From the NCBI RefSeq assembly GCF_009827615.1, contig NZ_WTYU01000001.1, positions 207,001-271,000 of the forward strand: a stretch of DNA of 64,000 bases. Reading direction: 5' to 3'. The stretch comes from Allopontixanthobacter confluentis. Lineage in GTDB: Bacteria > Pseudomonadota > Alphaproteobacteria > Sphingomonadales > Sphingomonadaceae. Position numbers and translations under genes: made by a program. The notes under the pieces are model-generated. The model did not search any database, was not told where the DNA came from, and saw only the letters and a program-made list of their open reading frames with translations. Positions 8,250-17,722 of the stretch are shown here, piece by piece. Position 1 is the first letter of the stretch. Every line of letters starts with the position of its first letter.

Positions 8250-9278
8250 ATGGCAATAACCTTTGAAATCGTATCCTTCGGGACTGAGATTAAAGCCGCC
8301 TATGCCAATCTCTTTGGCGGCGAAAAATCGCCCGAAATGCTCAAGTGGCGCTTTGAGGACAACCCTCACGGCCGGGGTAAATTCGCGATCGCGCGCGAGG
8401 GCGATAATATAATTGGAATGATCGCGCTGATCTCCACCCGTTTCTCATTCGGCGGACGAACTTATACCGGCATCCAGGCAGTTGATACGATCGTTGCCCC
8501 CGAAGCGCGCGGCAAGGCGCTGTTTGTGCGAATGGGGAAGGCGATTTACGAGCATGCGGATGAGTTGAATGCGGATTTGCTTTGGGGTTTTCCAAATGCG
8601 CAAGCGGCTCGCGGGTGGTTTGGGCGGCTCGGCTGGACGCGGTTTGGGATGGTGCCATTCGTCGTTCGCCCCTTGCGTACGGGGTATGTTCTTCGCCGTG
8701 TTGCGCCAATACTTGCTAAAATTGATCTGCCGCTCGCCAAGAGCAAACCGAAAAATGAAGACAGCATTCGTGAAGTAATCCGCTTCGGGGGTGACAGTCT
8801 TGAAATGTGCGAGCGCTTCAATGCCGAAACGGCATGTGCGTTAGACTACAGCCCCGAGTTTCTGAATTGGCGGTTTATTGATTGCCCGCAGACAAATTAT
8901 CGCTCGGTGGGAGAATATGGGCCTGATGGCAAAATGCGGGCGATGGTTTCCGGTATAATTCTCGAAAAGCATAACGCGCGCATCTTCTACTTGATGGAGG
9001 CAATGAGCAGCCGCGCACATGCACCCCAGTTGCGCAAGCTCGTGAAGCACGAGCTGTCATTCGCAGTCGGCAAAGGGGCGGAAATCGCATTGGCCTGGAA
9101 CAGCAGGACTTCCCCGAATGGCAAGGCTCTAAAACACAACGGGTTTCTACCATTGCCGGAGCGCCTTCGCCCGGTTGAGATCCATTTCGGCGCAAAGCCC
9201 TTAAGGGAAAATGTGCCAGAAGAATTGTTGAACGGCGATAACTGGAATCTCAGCTACGCCACTTCGGACACGGTTTAG
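8250..9278 (+). CDS. GNAT-family acyltransferase
   Basis: A 342-residue protein whose N-terminal 150 residues match the GNAT fold. The beta-strand T-G-I-Q-A-V-D-T-I-V is followed by the acyl-CoA loop A-P-E-A-R-G-K-A-L-F and the helix V-R-M-G-K-A-I-Y. A second, weaker GNAT-like half follows (about 190-300, with F-L-N-W-R-F), as in tandem GNAT proteins of polysaccharide loci. It presumably acylates an amino sugar or a nucleotide sugar used for the EPS; the acceptor is unknown. There is no signal peptide, so it acts in the cytoplasm. It lies 27 bases after the epimerase and three bases before the deacetylase-like gene, consistent with one transcript. Confidence 0.75.
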   Translation: MAITFEIVSFGTEIKAAYANLFGGEKSPEMLKWRFEDNPHGRGKFAIAREGDNIIGMIALISTRFSFGGRTYTGIQAVDTIVAPEARGKALFVRMGKAIYEHADELNADLLWGFPNAQAARGWFGRLGWTRFGMVPFVVRPLRTGYVLRRVAPILAKIDLPLAKSKPKNEDSIREVIRFGGDSLEMCERFNAETACALDYSPEFLNWRFIDCPQTNYRSVGEYGPDGKMRAMVSGIILEKHNARIFYLMEAMSSRAHAPQLRKLVKHELSFAVGKGAEIALAWNSRTSPNGKALKHNGFLPLPERLRPVEIHFGAKPLRENVPEELLNGDNWNLSYATSDTV

Positions 9279-9281
9279 GCA

Positions 9282-10220
9282 ATGACGGCTCGTTTTATTC
9301 TTAGTCTCGATTGTGAAGGTAAGTGGGGGGTCGCCGATCACCTGGGTGCGGACCTTCATCGGTCGCTCAACGATGCCGGCCTTCGTCTCGCATACCGCCA
9401 AATCATCGAATTGCTTGACGAGTATTCTCTACCCGCGACGTTCGCATTCGTGGGATGCTTTGCAGAGGAGACGCAATCGCTGCATCGGTTAATGCCTGAG
9501 CTTGCGCACCTTGGCAGCAAGGCGGCGGATTATCTCGGCCCTGCCATTCACGACATGACTGAAGGGTCGCGTGAGGGTTGGCACGGCGCCTGGGCAGTCG
9601 AGCAAGTGGCTCAAGCGCCCACGCTGCATGAAATAGCGTTGCACGGTGTCACTCACGTTCCGTGGACAGATTTAGACAGGAAAGGCGCTTACAGGGAAAT
9701 GGCGCTTCTGGCGCAGATGGAAACCCCAGTTCGCCATGCGCGGACGTTTATCTATCCTCGCAATAAGATTGCTCACCAAGACGTGCTTGAGGCGTCTGGC
9801 ATACTTGGTTACCGGTTAAGTCCGCCAGATCGGTCCCGGCTTTCATCGTTGACCTCGGAGTTTGATATATGGTCCAGGCCCGACGCAGACTCCCCAGCGA
9901 GTGATGTCATCGTCCCCATCCCGGCCGGGTTCTTCGTCAATTGGCAGTCGGGCCTCCGCAGATTGGTACCCAATAATATCAGTCTGTTGCGGGCACGGCG
10001 CCTTCTTGATGCTGCAGAACGAACCGGCGGGGTCGTTCACTATTGGTTGCATCCTGAGAACATCGCTACCGCCCCAGCAACGCTCGGTTTGCTTCGTAGC
10101 ATACTGGAAGTGGTTGCGGAGCGACGCGATAAAGGTCGCTGTGATGTACTGACTCAACAGAGATACGTCGAACACCACACGGGCCATCAGAGTCTGACCC
10201 TAAAGATGGGGCGTAGTTGA
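9282..10220 (+). CDS. NodB-like polysaccharide deacetylase family protein
   Basis: A 312-residue protein. It opens with F-I-L-S-L-D-C-E-G-K-W-G, the metal-binding aspartate strand of the NodB fold, then L-P-A-T-F-A-F-V-G, and later H-G-V-T-H-V-P-W, resembling the H-x-x-x-H metal-ligand motif. A Y-P-R-N-K strand and a late W-L-H-P-E-N histidine complete the expected active-site order. No signal peptide is visible, so it would act in the cytoplasm, for example on a lipid-linked or nucleotide sugar, or be a regulatory homologue. It follows the GNAT gene by three bases. An acyltransferase and a deacetylase side by side suggest that amino-sugar acylation is adjusted in this cassette. Confidence 0.78.
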   Translation: MTARFILSLDCEGKWGVADHLGADLHRSLNDAGLRLAYRQIIELLDEYSLPATFAFVGCFAEETQSLHRLMPELAHLGSKAADYLGPAIHDMTEGSREGWHGAWAVEQVAQAPTLHEIALHGVTHVPWTDLDRKGAYREMALLAQMETPVRHARTFIYPRNKIAHQDVLEASGILGYRLSPPDRSRLSSLTSEFDIWSRPDADSPASDVIVPIPAGFFVNWQSGLRRLVPNNISLLRARRLLDAAERTGGVVHYWLHPENIATAPATLGLLRSILEVVAERRDKGRCDVLTQQRYVEHHTGHQSLTLKMGRS

Positions 10221-10254
10221 CCCTGCAACTTCAGGAGGCAGAACGATGTTTCGC

Positions 10255-10285
10255 GGCGCCTCCCCCTGGCGCCTAATCACTTTTT
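10255..10285 (+). terminator. possible terminator after the deacetylase-like gene
   Basis: Two GGCGCC words (10255-10260 and 10268-10273) can pair around a C-rich loop, and a TTTTT run follows at 10281. The eight-base spacer before the T run makes it weak. The gene-free gap that follows (to 10468) suggests a new transcription start for the dehydrogenase. Confidence 0.35.
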
Positions 10286-10468
10286 ATTGCTCAGTTTGCG
10301 AACTTGCCGGAATTTTTCTGTAATAACTGGAGCAGACTTTAACGTCGGCAGCACGGTGATTTTCATTCGCTCCCTTGGTAATCCTTGTTTCGAAAAGAAA
10401 TTTGGATCCAGACTTGAATTCCTTTGCCTGGAGCACTCGCCGCGGTAGATTTTTTGAAGGTATAATAA

Positions 10469-11740
10469 TTGAACAAGTCTGACACGATTGCGGTTATAGG
10501 GTTGGGATATGTTGGTCTTCCGCTCGCTGTAGAGTTTGGCAAACTGCGACCAGTAGTTGGCTTCGACATCAACGAAGCGCGAGTGGATGCATTGCGCCAT
10601 GGGCATGACAGGACGCTGGAAGTGCCGGAGGATGAACTGCGCAGCGCCGCTCATCTCTCCTTCACGACCGATCCTGCAGATTTATCGGCGGCAACAATTT
10701 ACATCGTCACGGTCCCGACGCCGATCGATAATGCCAAGCGACCGGATCTGACTCCGCTTCTCAAGGCCTCCGAAACCCTGGGTAAGGTTCTGAAGCGTGG
10801 CGATATCGTGATCTACGAATCCACCGTCTACCCGGGCGCTACCGAAGAAGACTGTGTGCCGGTGCTGGAACGCATCTCGGGATTGACCTTCAACCAGGAT
10901 TTCTTCGCCGGTTACTCTCCGGAACGAATCAACCCCGGCGACAAGACCCACCGTCTTCCCGATATCCGAAAGGTCACTTCCGGCTCGACCCCGGAAGTTG
11001 CCGAGAGGGTTGATCAGCTTTACGCCAGCATCATCACCGCCGGCACCTACAAGGCAGAAAGCATCCGGGTGGCGGAGGCGGCCAAGGTGATCGAAAACAC
11101 CCAGCGCGATCTGAATATTGCGCTCATCAACGAATTGGCGATCATCTTCAACAAGATGGGCATTGACACCGACGCGGTCCTCAAGGCGGCCGGCACCAAA
11201 TGGAACTTCCTACCCTTCCGCCCTGGCTTGGTCGGCGGCCACTGCATTGGTGTCGATCCTTACTATCTCACCTACAAGGCCGAAGCGATCGGCTATCATC
11301 CGCAGGTGATCCTTGCGGGCCGGCGGATCAACGATGGTATGAGTGCGTTCGTAGCAAGCCAACTTATTAAAGCTATGCTCAAGAGCCGTATACAAGTGGA
11401 AGGCGCGAGGGTTCTGATTCTGGGTCTTGCTTTTAAAGAAAACTGTCCTGATTTACGTAATACGAGAGTTATTGACCTGATAAAGGAAATCAAGGAGTAC
11501 GGCGTCACTGTAGACGTTCACGATCCTTGGGTGGATGGCCAGGAGGCACAATCAGAGTATGGCTTGCAGCTCACGTCCTCACCCGATGAGGAAGTTTATG
11601 ATGGAATCATTTTAGCCGTGGCCCACGATCAATATTGTAGTGACAGCATAGAAATTATTAGGGGATATGGCCGTCACCCTCATGTCTTTTTCGATTTAAA
11701 AAGCGTTTTTAAAAAAGAAGAAAGCGACATCAGACTTTAA
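10469..11740 (+). CDS. UDP-N-acetylhexosamine 6-dehydrogenase (TviB/WbpA/WbpO type)
   Basis: A 423-residue nucleotide-sugar dehydrogenase. The N-terminal NAD site is [14 protein letters not shown]. The central domain carries E-S-T-V-Y-P-G-A-T and [11 protein letters not shown]. The catalytic cysteine sits in [14 protein letters not shown], and the C-terminal UDP-binding domain has [15 protein letters not shown]. The H-C-I-G-V-D-P form points to the UDP-GlcNAc/UDP-GalNAc branch, unlike the S-C-F-P-K-D form of the ugd at 61782. The product would be a HexNAc uronic acid donor. The start is TTG with GAAGG eight bases upstream. Base composition drops clearly after about 11340, so the gene may be a recombination mosaic. 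Confidence 0.92.
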   Translation: MNKSDTIAVIGLGYVGLPLAVEFGKLRPVVGFDINEARVDALRHGHDRTLEVPEDELRSAAHLSFTTDPADLSAATIYIVTVPTPIDNAKRPDLTPLLKASETLGKVLKRGDIVIYESTVYPGATEEDCVPVLERISGLTFNQDFFAGYSPERINPGDKTHRLPDIRKVTSGSTPEVAERVDQLYASIITAGTYKAESIRVAEAAKVIENTQRDLNIALINELAIIFNKMGIDTDAVLKAAGTKWNFLPFRPGLVGGHCIGVDPYYLTYKAEAIGYHPQVILAGRRINDGMSAFVASQLIKAMLKSRIQVEGARVLILGLAFKENCPDLRNTRVIDLIKEIKEYGVTVDVHDPWVDGQEAQSEYGLQLTSSPDEEVYDGIILAVAHDQYCSDSIEIIRGYGRHPHVFFDLKSVFKKEESDIRL

Positions 11741-11782
11741 GGAAAGAGGCAATACCGGCTCCGTCTGCAGAGGGTCTAAAAA

Positions 11783-13051
11783 TTGAAATTGAATCGAATA
11801 CTATCTTTCCTAAAGGGAGAGTTTTTTGTTCTCGTCGCACTGACAATTGTCGGAGGGCTAGCAAATCTCGGGACTCAGGCCGCCCTAGCTTTGTTCTTGA
11901 CTCCAGAGCAACTCGGGCGGTTGGCAAGCATTCTGAGCATGGCATACATCTTTGTACCAATTGCGTCTTTTGGGATCTATGGTGTGTGGGTGCGTCTCTT
12001 TGCAGAGAATGATAGCGCCCTTGCTGATTTTGTTGGGGCCGGACTAAAGTGGTTATTCATTGCAAGTACGCTTTGTTATATCATATTTGCTATAATCGGA
12101 TTTTTTCGTGAGGCTGCCTCGATATATGCCTTACTTGGATTGACTATAGTGGCCCGAGCTTTGCAGGAGGCCGCAGGGGGAGCGCATCAGGCAGAGCAGA
12201 ACTATCGTTCATTTGCCCTCTTGCAGTGCTGGCCTTACATCCTGCGGATTTGCGTCGTCTTTTCAATTGGTCCCGCGCTACAGATCTTAGGAATGAGCCC
12301 TTTCTTTGCATTCTCCATTGGACAAGGAATATTCGCCGCCATTCTAATTTCCCTGTGCGTTATTGATCTTCGGCGTTTTAATAAGAGGTACAAGAGCCAA
12401 AGGATTGGACTCACAAGATTTGGGGACATATTTAGAAGATCTAACCCATTTATACTGAGTTCATTACTTTTTGTCGCCTACACGAACGCAGGAGTTATTA
12501 TTACCTCACATTTCGCAGGCTTCGCTGATGCCGGACGTTACGCCTTGGCCTCAAGTGTTGCTATGGGCGGCTTCATGCTGTCGAGCGTAATTTATCAGCG
12601 CTACCTTCAGCCTCGCATGTTTCGCTGGAGGGTTGAGGATCGATTAAGATTCGTAAATACAGTAAAGAAAGGCACTCTCTTTAATATAATACTTTCCGGA
12701 TCATTATTAATATTTTTCTTTCTTATTTCTAAATATCTAATTTATATCTTCTCCGATGAATACGCCGAAGCTGCGAATATAATAGCGGCATTTGGTGTGG
12801 TCGTGGCACTTCGATGTATCGCGAGCCATTTTTCGGTCGCGCTCGTCCGCCACGAAGACTTGAAATATCGATCCCGATTTCAACTCTATGGTTTTGCGTT
12901 TGTGATACCGGCTATGATCTTGGGGGCAGCTTCTATCGGCGCGCTCGGCGTAGTCTACGCTTCAATATTTTACGAGGGCTTCATGCTAATTTCGTACTCT
13001 ATAAGGGCTTGGGCTCTTGTTTCAGTTATGGCTGAAGGCAGGGATACATGA
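11783..13051 (+). CDS. Wzx-type polysaccharide flippase (MATE/MOP superfamily)
   Basis: A 422-residue polytopic membrane protein with about 12 hydrophobic helices and short polar loops, the pattern of the MOP-type oligosaccharide flippases. The N-terminus has the usual layout of an early helix followed by a polar turn (LTIVGGLANLGTQAALALFLTPEQLG). Low sequence conservation is normal for Wzx, and the assignment leans on topology and on lying between sugar-modification genes and a Wzy-like gene. It would flip the undecaprenyl-linked repeat unit to the periplasm. The start is TTG with AGAGGG upstream. It overlaps the following pyruvyltransferase by four bases (ATGA). The gene is AT-rich compared with the core genome. 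Confidence 0.85.
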   Translation: MKLNRILSFLKGEFFVLVALTIVGGLANLGTQAALALFLTPEQLGRLASILSMAYIFVPIASFGIYGVWVRLFAENDSALADFVGAGLKWLFIASTLCYIIFAIIGFFREAASIYALLGLTIVARALQEAAGGAHQAEQNYRSFALLQCWPYILRICVVFSIGPALQILGMSPFFAFSIGQGIFAAILISLCVIDLRRFNKRYKSQRIGLTRFGDIFRRSNPFILSSLLFVAYTNAGVIITSHFAGFADAGRYALASSVAMGGFMLSSVIYQRYLQPRMFRWRVEDRLRFVNTVKKGTLFNIILSGSLLIFFFLISKYLIYIFSDEYAEAANIIAAFGVVVALRCIASHFSVALVRHEDLKYRSRFQLYGFAFVIPAMILGAASIGALGVVYASIFYEGFMLISYSIRAWALVSVMAEGRDT

Positions 13052-14148
13052 AAGTTGGCTTTACCGGATACTACGGTATGTCAAACTTCGGCGACGATTT
13101 GTTCGGCCATGTCTGTTTGCAAGAAGTACATAGGTGGAGAGGGGTTGACTGCGCGAAGCTTATAGCCCCGCCTTTTGCTCCGGATGTTGCTGCCTTTATT
13201 CCTTCAAGGTTTGGTTTCATTTATTCCTCAGGGGGAATCCTGGGACAGTCCTTACGTCTTAGCGCGCAGGTGGCAGCACGGGCGAAATTTGACCTGTTGT
13301 TCGATGGAGGCGGCTCGGTCTTCAAAGACATTCGGGGGGTGTCAAAGCTGGCAGACAACTTAGTGGGGTCAGAAAAAGTTGCGCGCGCCGCGATCGGTGT
13401 CTCTATAGGTCCTTTTGTGAACGGAGCTGCTGAATGCCGTGTGCGGGAGCACCTAAAGCATTATGAATACATAAGCGTTAGAGATGAGCCCTCGCGACAA
13501 TGGATGGAGAGTCAGAGCTTTTCGCTTCCTTGGCACAGCGCGGGAGATCTCGTGGGGGCGATGCCAATGCCCAAAGGGATCGGCCGCAGAGGTATCGGGC
13601 TAGCTCCAGTGAATTTTCGGGATGCCATCCCTGAAGATGGATCCCCGGTTGCTAATCTGTATAACGAGATTTTGTCTGCTATAATCGAAGCGGCGGGAGA
13701 AACAGGGGAACAGATTAAGATTTTTGCCCTTCAGGGAAGAATCGACGATATTTGGACCCACTGGTTTGAAAGTCGGCTCTCGGCAAGAGGCTTAAAGACC
13801 GAAGTATATAGTAGGGCTGCTATATCCTCCAGATCCCTCCTCCGAGAACTCGTCCGATGTCGGGCGGTTATTTCTGGACGTTTGCACGGCGCAATTATCG
13901 CTTACCTCTCTCAAGTTCCTTTTACATTAATTGAGTACGAAGAAAAGTGCACTGCATTTTTAGCTGACGTTGGCCAAGCAGATTCATTAAGGTTAGGTCG
14001 CGGCTTTGAAGATACTCAGCCAATTTTCCAGATTATAAATCGATTGCTCGAAAACCCACCGAGTCCAACCGTCAAAACGGAAGCGTATTCAAAGCGGTCG
14101 CAAGAGCATTTTGGTTCCGCCCCTTGGGCCCAAGGACCAGCTATATGA
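13048..14148 (+). CDS. polysaccharide pyruvyltransferase family protein (WcaK/AmsJ-like)
   Basis: A 366-residue PS_pyruv_trans family protein. The start, V-G-F-T-G-Y-Y-G-M-S-N-F-G-D-D-L-F, is the typical G-x-x-N-x-G-D glycine-rich loop. L-L-F-D-G-G-G-S-V and S-V-R-D-E-P-S-type segments follow (here I-S-V-R-D-E-P-S-R). The C-terminal V-I-S-G-R-L-H-G-A-I-I-A is the conserved R-L-H motif. The family adds ketal-linked pyruvate from phosphoenolpyruvate to a sugar of the repeat unit, making the polymer acidic. GGGA precedes the ATG. It overlaps the flippase before it and the glycosyltransferase after it, each by ATGA, so the three are translationally coupled. Confidence 0.9.
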   Translation: MKVGFTGYYGMSNFGDDLFGHVCLQEVHRWRGVDCAKLIAPPFAPDVAAFIPSRFGFIYSSGGILGQSLRLSAQVAARAKFDLLFDGGGSVFKDIRGVSKLADNLVGSEKVARAAIGVSIGPFVNGAAECRVREHLKHYEYISVRDEPSRQWMESQSFSLPWHSAGDLVGAMPMPKGIGRRGIGLAPVNFRDAIPEDGSPVANLYNEILSAIIEAAGETGEQIKIFALQGRIDDIWTHWFESRLSARGLKTEVYSRAAISSRSLLRELVRCRAVISGRLHGAIIAYLSQVPFTLIEYEEKCTAFLADVGQADSLRLGRGFEDTQPIFQIINRLLENPPSPTVKTEAYSKRSQEHFGSAPWAQGPAI

Positions 14149-14984
14149 CTTCCAATTCAAAGACGCATATTGCCGAGCGTGGCGGGCCAAAGATTGTTCC
14201 GGTCAGCGCAGTAATGCCTGTTTGGCGTGGTGGATTGCTGATGGAAGACGCCATTGCAAGTGTCTTTACCCAAACGTTTCGTCCACAAGAATTAATTGTT
14301 GTAGACGATGCTAGTGAAGATGATACTGTTTCTCGCATCCGCAAATTGCAGAAGGTGTACTCTCCAGGTTGGCTCAAATTGAAAGAACAGCAGTCAAATA
14401 TGGGGCCGGCTAGCGCTAGGAACAGGGGGTGGAACTCGGCCAAAGGTGATTTTATTGCATTCATTGACGCTGACGACATCTGGCACCACAGGAAAATCGA
14501 ATTCCAGTACTCGCGTTTTTTACGCGACCCAAAAATTCAGCTGCATGGAATGGGCTTCGATTATTACTCAACTGTGACGTCACAGAGGGATTATTCTGTG
14601 AATTCCTTTGAAACCCGAGCAATTCGACTGCGCGATCAGTTGGTGCGAAATCGCTTCGCGACGTCGGGCGTGATGTTGGATCATCGACTTAAAGAACGGT
14701 TCGAGGATGGGCGGTCGTTTTCGGAGGATGCGCTGTTGTGGACCATGATCGTCGCAAATGGGCACAGCGCCGAAGTTTGCGATCTGCCAATGGTGTTATA
14801 TCGCAAAGCTTCTTTCGGCGAAGGCGGTTTGAGCTCAAACATGTTTGAGATGTATCGCGGGCAAATAGAAAATAACGTTTATCTTTATAAAAATGGTGTG
14901 ATTTCACCGTGGCAGAAGTTGATGCTCGATTTCTGGTCTTTCGTAAAATATATAATCCGAAGGATTCGGGTTTTAATGCGTTAG
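14145..14984 (+). CDS. GT2 family glycosyltransferase
   Basis: A GT-A fold glycosyltransferase of 279 residues from the coupled ATG at 14145. It shows V-S-A-V-M-P-V-W-R-G, the nucleotide-binding E-L-I-V-V-D-D-A-S-E-D-D-T, the G-P-A-S-A-R-N-R-G-W-N motif and the metal-binding F-I-D-A-D-D-I-W. A later E-D-A-L-L-W resembles the catalytic-base E-D of the family. It is a cytoplasmic inverting transferase that probably adds a sugar to the lipid-linked repeat unit. A longer frame from TTG 14124 exists, but the ATGA overlap with the pyruvyltransferase stop makes 14145 the better choice. The region is AT-rich. Donor and acceptor are unknown. Confidence 0.9.
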   Translation: MTSNSKTHIAERGGPKIVPVSAVMPVWRGGLLMEDAIASVFTQTFRPQELIVVDDASEDDTVSRIRKLQKVYSPGWLKLKEQQSNMGPASARNRGWNSAKGDFIAFIDADDIWHHRKIEFQYSRFLRDPKIQLHGMGFDYYSTVTSQRDYSVNSFETRAIRLRDQLVRNRFATSGVMLDHRLKERFEDGRSFSEDALLWTMIVANGHSAEVCDLPMVLYRKASFGEGGLSSNMFEMYRGQIENNVYLYKNGVISPWQKLMLDFWSFVKYIIRRIRVLMR

Positions 14985-15023
14985 ATTCGGGGCTTTTAAT
15001 TATAAATTTATTTGGGTTGCAAA

Positions 15024-16250
15024 ATGCGTACTCGTAGTCACCACACTGCAAATGCCTTCGACAATTTAGAACGTGGGCTTCTGACCTTCGCAATCGCGAC
15101 ATTTCCGTTATATATTTTCCCGTCTGGCGGCCTGCAGCCTTCGCACTTTTTCTTTCTACTAGTCGCGGGTATTTCGATCTATCGACATGGACCTTTAAGA
15201 CAAATTTGGGTTGAATTGATGGCCATATTGGCCGTTTACATCCTAATAGTAGAACTTGCATCTGGGGCATATCCGAACGAACTCCAGCATTTGGCTAACC
15301 CAGCTTTTTTCTTATTTAACTTCCTTTTAATGACAGGATCTTATCGGGTAATATCAAGGTATGGCGCATCAACTCTAAATACAGGAGTTGCGGTTGCAAT
15401 ATCCATTGCATTGGGGGGTGCCATACTGGGAGGATTCAGCCTTCAGGGAGGCGGTCAAATTGATCGTGGGGTAGGATTTTTTAACAATCCAAATCAGCTT
15501 GGTTATTTCTCTGTCTGTATAACGTCACTTTCGACCCTTATATATATTAACAATTCTGTTTCATTTTTCAGATTAATGATACTCCTCTCTTTATCTTTAT
15601 TTTTGTCGGTAATTTCGCTTTCAAAGGCTGCTATGCTGGCGAACTTCCTTACGATTTTCTTTGCCGCTCGGCCTTTGGGTAGGTGGGGCACCAAGCAAAC
15701 CATCTGGGCTGCGTCTCCGGCTTTGCTTCTGGGCTTGGGGCTATGGATATCTCAATCAGGGGCTTTCGATCATTACCATTTCGTAGAACGACTTGCTAAC
15801 ATGGGTAGTGAAAACGACAGTTCTGCCGCAGAACGGGGTTATTTTGCATTCCTTCAGGGCGGTATTATCAGTCAGATATTCGGTCTTGGCAGCGTAGAAA
15901 CCTATAAGATTGTCGGACATGAAGTTCATTCGACGTTGGCTGTAATTTGGAACACTTACGGTCTAGTAGGTTTTTTGATTTTCGTTCCGATCTTGGTCAT
16001 ATGGGGACGAACTTCTTACAAGAGTTTTGGTCCAATCGCGACATTAGCATTGGTAGGCCCCCCACTATTGTACGGTTTGACTCACAACGGCACTCGTTTT
16101 TCTATATTATGGTTTTTGGTTTCTGCAACGATGGCTCTCGCCCATCGTGAGGCCCGGAGGCGCAAATCTAAAATGCCTGCGTTAGCTGTCGATGTTGAAA
16201 ACGCACCTAATCGGCGTAGGATTTATCGGCGAAAGAGGTCGCCTATATAG
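15024..16250 (+). CDS. Wzy-type polysaccharide polymerase/O-antigen ligase-like protein
   Basis: A 408-residue polytopic membrane protein with about 10-11 hydrophobic segments and a periplasmic loop (about 255-300) containing A-E-R-G-Y-F-A-F-L-Q-G-G. The motif F-F-N-N-P-N-Q-L-G-Y matches the N-P-N/H-x-G signature of the O-antigen ligase/Wzy family, and S-L-S-K-A-A-M follows as the equivalent of S-x-S-R-x-x. It is the last gene of the rightward EPS arm and strongly AT-rich, like many serotype-specific polymerases. Start ATG 15024 was chosen over TTG 15012; neither has a strong ribosome-binding site. It is the better candidate for the repeat-unit polymerase, with the protein at 1482-2810 then a ligase or second polymerase. 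Confidence 0.82.
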   Translation: MRTRSHHTANAFDNLERGLLTFAIATFPLYIFPSGGLQPSHFFFLLVAGISIYRHGPLRQIWVELMAILAVYILIVELASGAYPNELQHLANPAFFLFNFLLMTGSYRVISRYGASTLNTGVAVAISIALGGAILGGFSLQGGGQIDRGVGFFNNPNQLGYFSVCITSLSTLIYINNSVSFFRLMILLSLSLFLSVISLSKAAMLANFLTIFFAARPLGRWGTKQTIWAASPALLLGLGLWISQSGAFDHYHFVERLANMGSENDSSAAERGYFAFLQGGIISQIFGLGSVETYKIVGHEVHSTLAVIWNTYGLVGFLIFVPILVIWGRTSYKSFGPIATLALVGPPLLYGLTHNGTRFSILWFLVSATMALAHREARRRKSKMPALAVDVENAPNRRRIYRRKRSPI

Positions 16251-16573
16251 TTACGCGAATGGCCGCGGATTTCACGCTCTGCCAACCCCGATCATGTTGG
16301 CAAACCCAGCCGGTGAAACCAGCCCACCGGATCCGGGAAAGGCGGAAAACTCCAGGCCTGCATGATCCAAGGTGGGTAGCAGTGCAACGGGCTGGAGGTG
16401 TCGGAGCCCTGGCGGCTGAAGGAGCTGGACAACCGCAACAACCATGGTTTCGGCGGGCATGATTGGCCGGATTGCCGCGATAGGCGCGAGAGTTACGCTT
16501 GAGCGACACCGATTGGCCGCTCTGCGGCGTTTTTCATCGGCATTTCGGTCTGTTCGGTGGATTTCAGGCGTAC
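16251..16573. other. gene-free GC-rich stretch between the EPS locus and the first IS remnant
   Basis: I find no convincing protein here. Overlapping open frames exist on both strands, which is usual for GC-rich non-coding or decayed DNA. Composition jumps from the AT-rich Wzy gene to GC-rich sequence at about 16255, marking the edge of the mobile zone. Confidence 0.4.
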
Positions 16574-17657
16574 CTATCCGGTGGCTGCGCACCGTTCGTG
16601 GAAGATCAGGCGATCAAGGTTATAGGCCAAGTTGGCCAGCGTGAGTTTGGCCTGCGCGCGGGCTAGGCCGATGGTGCGGATGAACAGCCCGTAGCGGTTC
16701 TTCTGATATGCAAAGACATGTTCAACCCTGGCGCGGATTGCTGACTTTGCGGCATTGGCGCGCGCGATGTGCTCAGGCATCGGCTTGCCCTTGGGCTTCC
16801 GGCGATGGACGCGGCTTGTGAGCATGTTGCGCGATAGCTAGGCCTCGTTCTTCTGGCTGCGATAGGCACTAACGGCCCAGACATCGTCAGCAGTGTTGCT
16901 TGTGTCGATCACGCGGCGGCAGCTTACGCCCATCGCTGTCGGCCGCCGAGGTGACGCTGGCTTTGCGGATGAACCCATAGCGCCGATCGATGCTAATATG
17001 CGACTTGTATCCGAACACCACCGGCGTAGCGATCTGCGGCAGCGGTGTCCCATCGGGCCGATAGCGGACCTTGCCGCCGACCTTCAGCGTCCAGCGCGCA
17101 CCAACATCCTTCTGGTGCGCTTTGTTCGGCCTGCCGCGCCAGATCTGCTTTGCCGACTTGCCCGCTTTGACGGCGGCCTTTTCTTCCTCGGTATTGCGTT
17201 GCTTGGGGGCAGGAACGAGCGTAGCATCGACGATCTGACCGCCCATGGCCAAGTATCCTGCCTCCCGCAGTTGCTGTTCGAAGGCCTGCATCAGCGCCTC
17301 GAGTGTGCCGCTCTCGGTGAGCCGGTTGCGGTAGTGGCGGATGGTGTTCTCATCGGGCATCGAACCGCCCAGATCGAAGCCAAAGAAGCGCATCCAGCTC
17401 AGGCAGTCGCGGATCATGAACTCCATGCGCGCATCGGACAGATTATGCTGCGTCTGGACCACGAGCACCTTGAACATCGCGACCGGATCGGAGGGCGGTC
17501 GGCCGCCCTTTGCGCCGTCGCTGTAGTCAAGCCCGCGGGTCAAAAGCGGCCGGAAGTATTCGAACTCTACCGTGCCCGCCAAAACCTCCAGTGGATCGCC
17601 GTCCTTGCTCAACCGGTCCAGGTGCTCCGCCAGCGAAAACAGACTGCGTGGGTGCAT
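16574..17657 (-). pseudogene. IS5-family transposase, broken by a frameshift and a nonsense codon
   Basis: The 5' part (17657-16887) reads well as an IS5-family transposase. The N-terminal domain (LFSLAEHLDRLSKDGDPL, GGRPPSDPVAMFKVLVVQ) is followed by the first catalytic aspartate in G-Q-I-V-D-A-T-L-V-P-A-P and then Y-K-S-H-I-S-I-D. The frame changes near 16905-16920 and continues in another frame (V-I-D-T-S-N-T-A-D-D-V-W-A). That frame meets a TAG at 16838-16840, probably replacing Trp, and resumes through K-S-A-I-R-A-R-V-E-H-V-F-A-Y-Q-K, the region of the catalytic glutamate. At least two lesions make it inactive. I could not identify the terminal repeats with confidence. Confidence 0.85.
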
Positions 17658-17722
17658 CGCAACTCTCCATCCAATGCACCAAATGAATCACAATCAGGCG
17701 GTCAAAGCGAGGGGTTTTTGCG

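Noticed and set aside
10245-10322. 24-codon ORF behind AGGAGG in the gap before the UDP-HexNAc dehydrogenase
   Set aside because: A good ribosome-binding site, but the ORF overlaps a likely terminator hairpin and the peptide has no protein-like features; kept only as a remote leader-peptide possibility.
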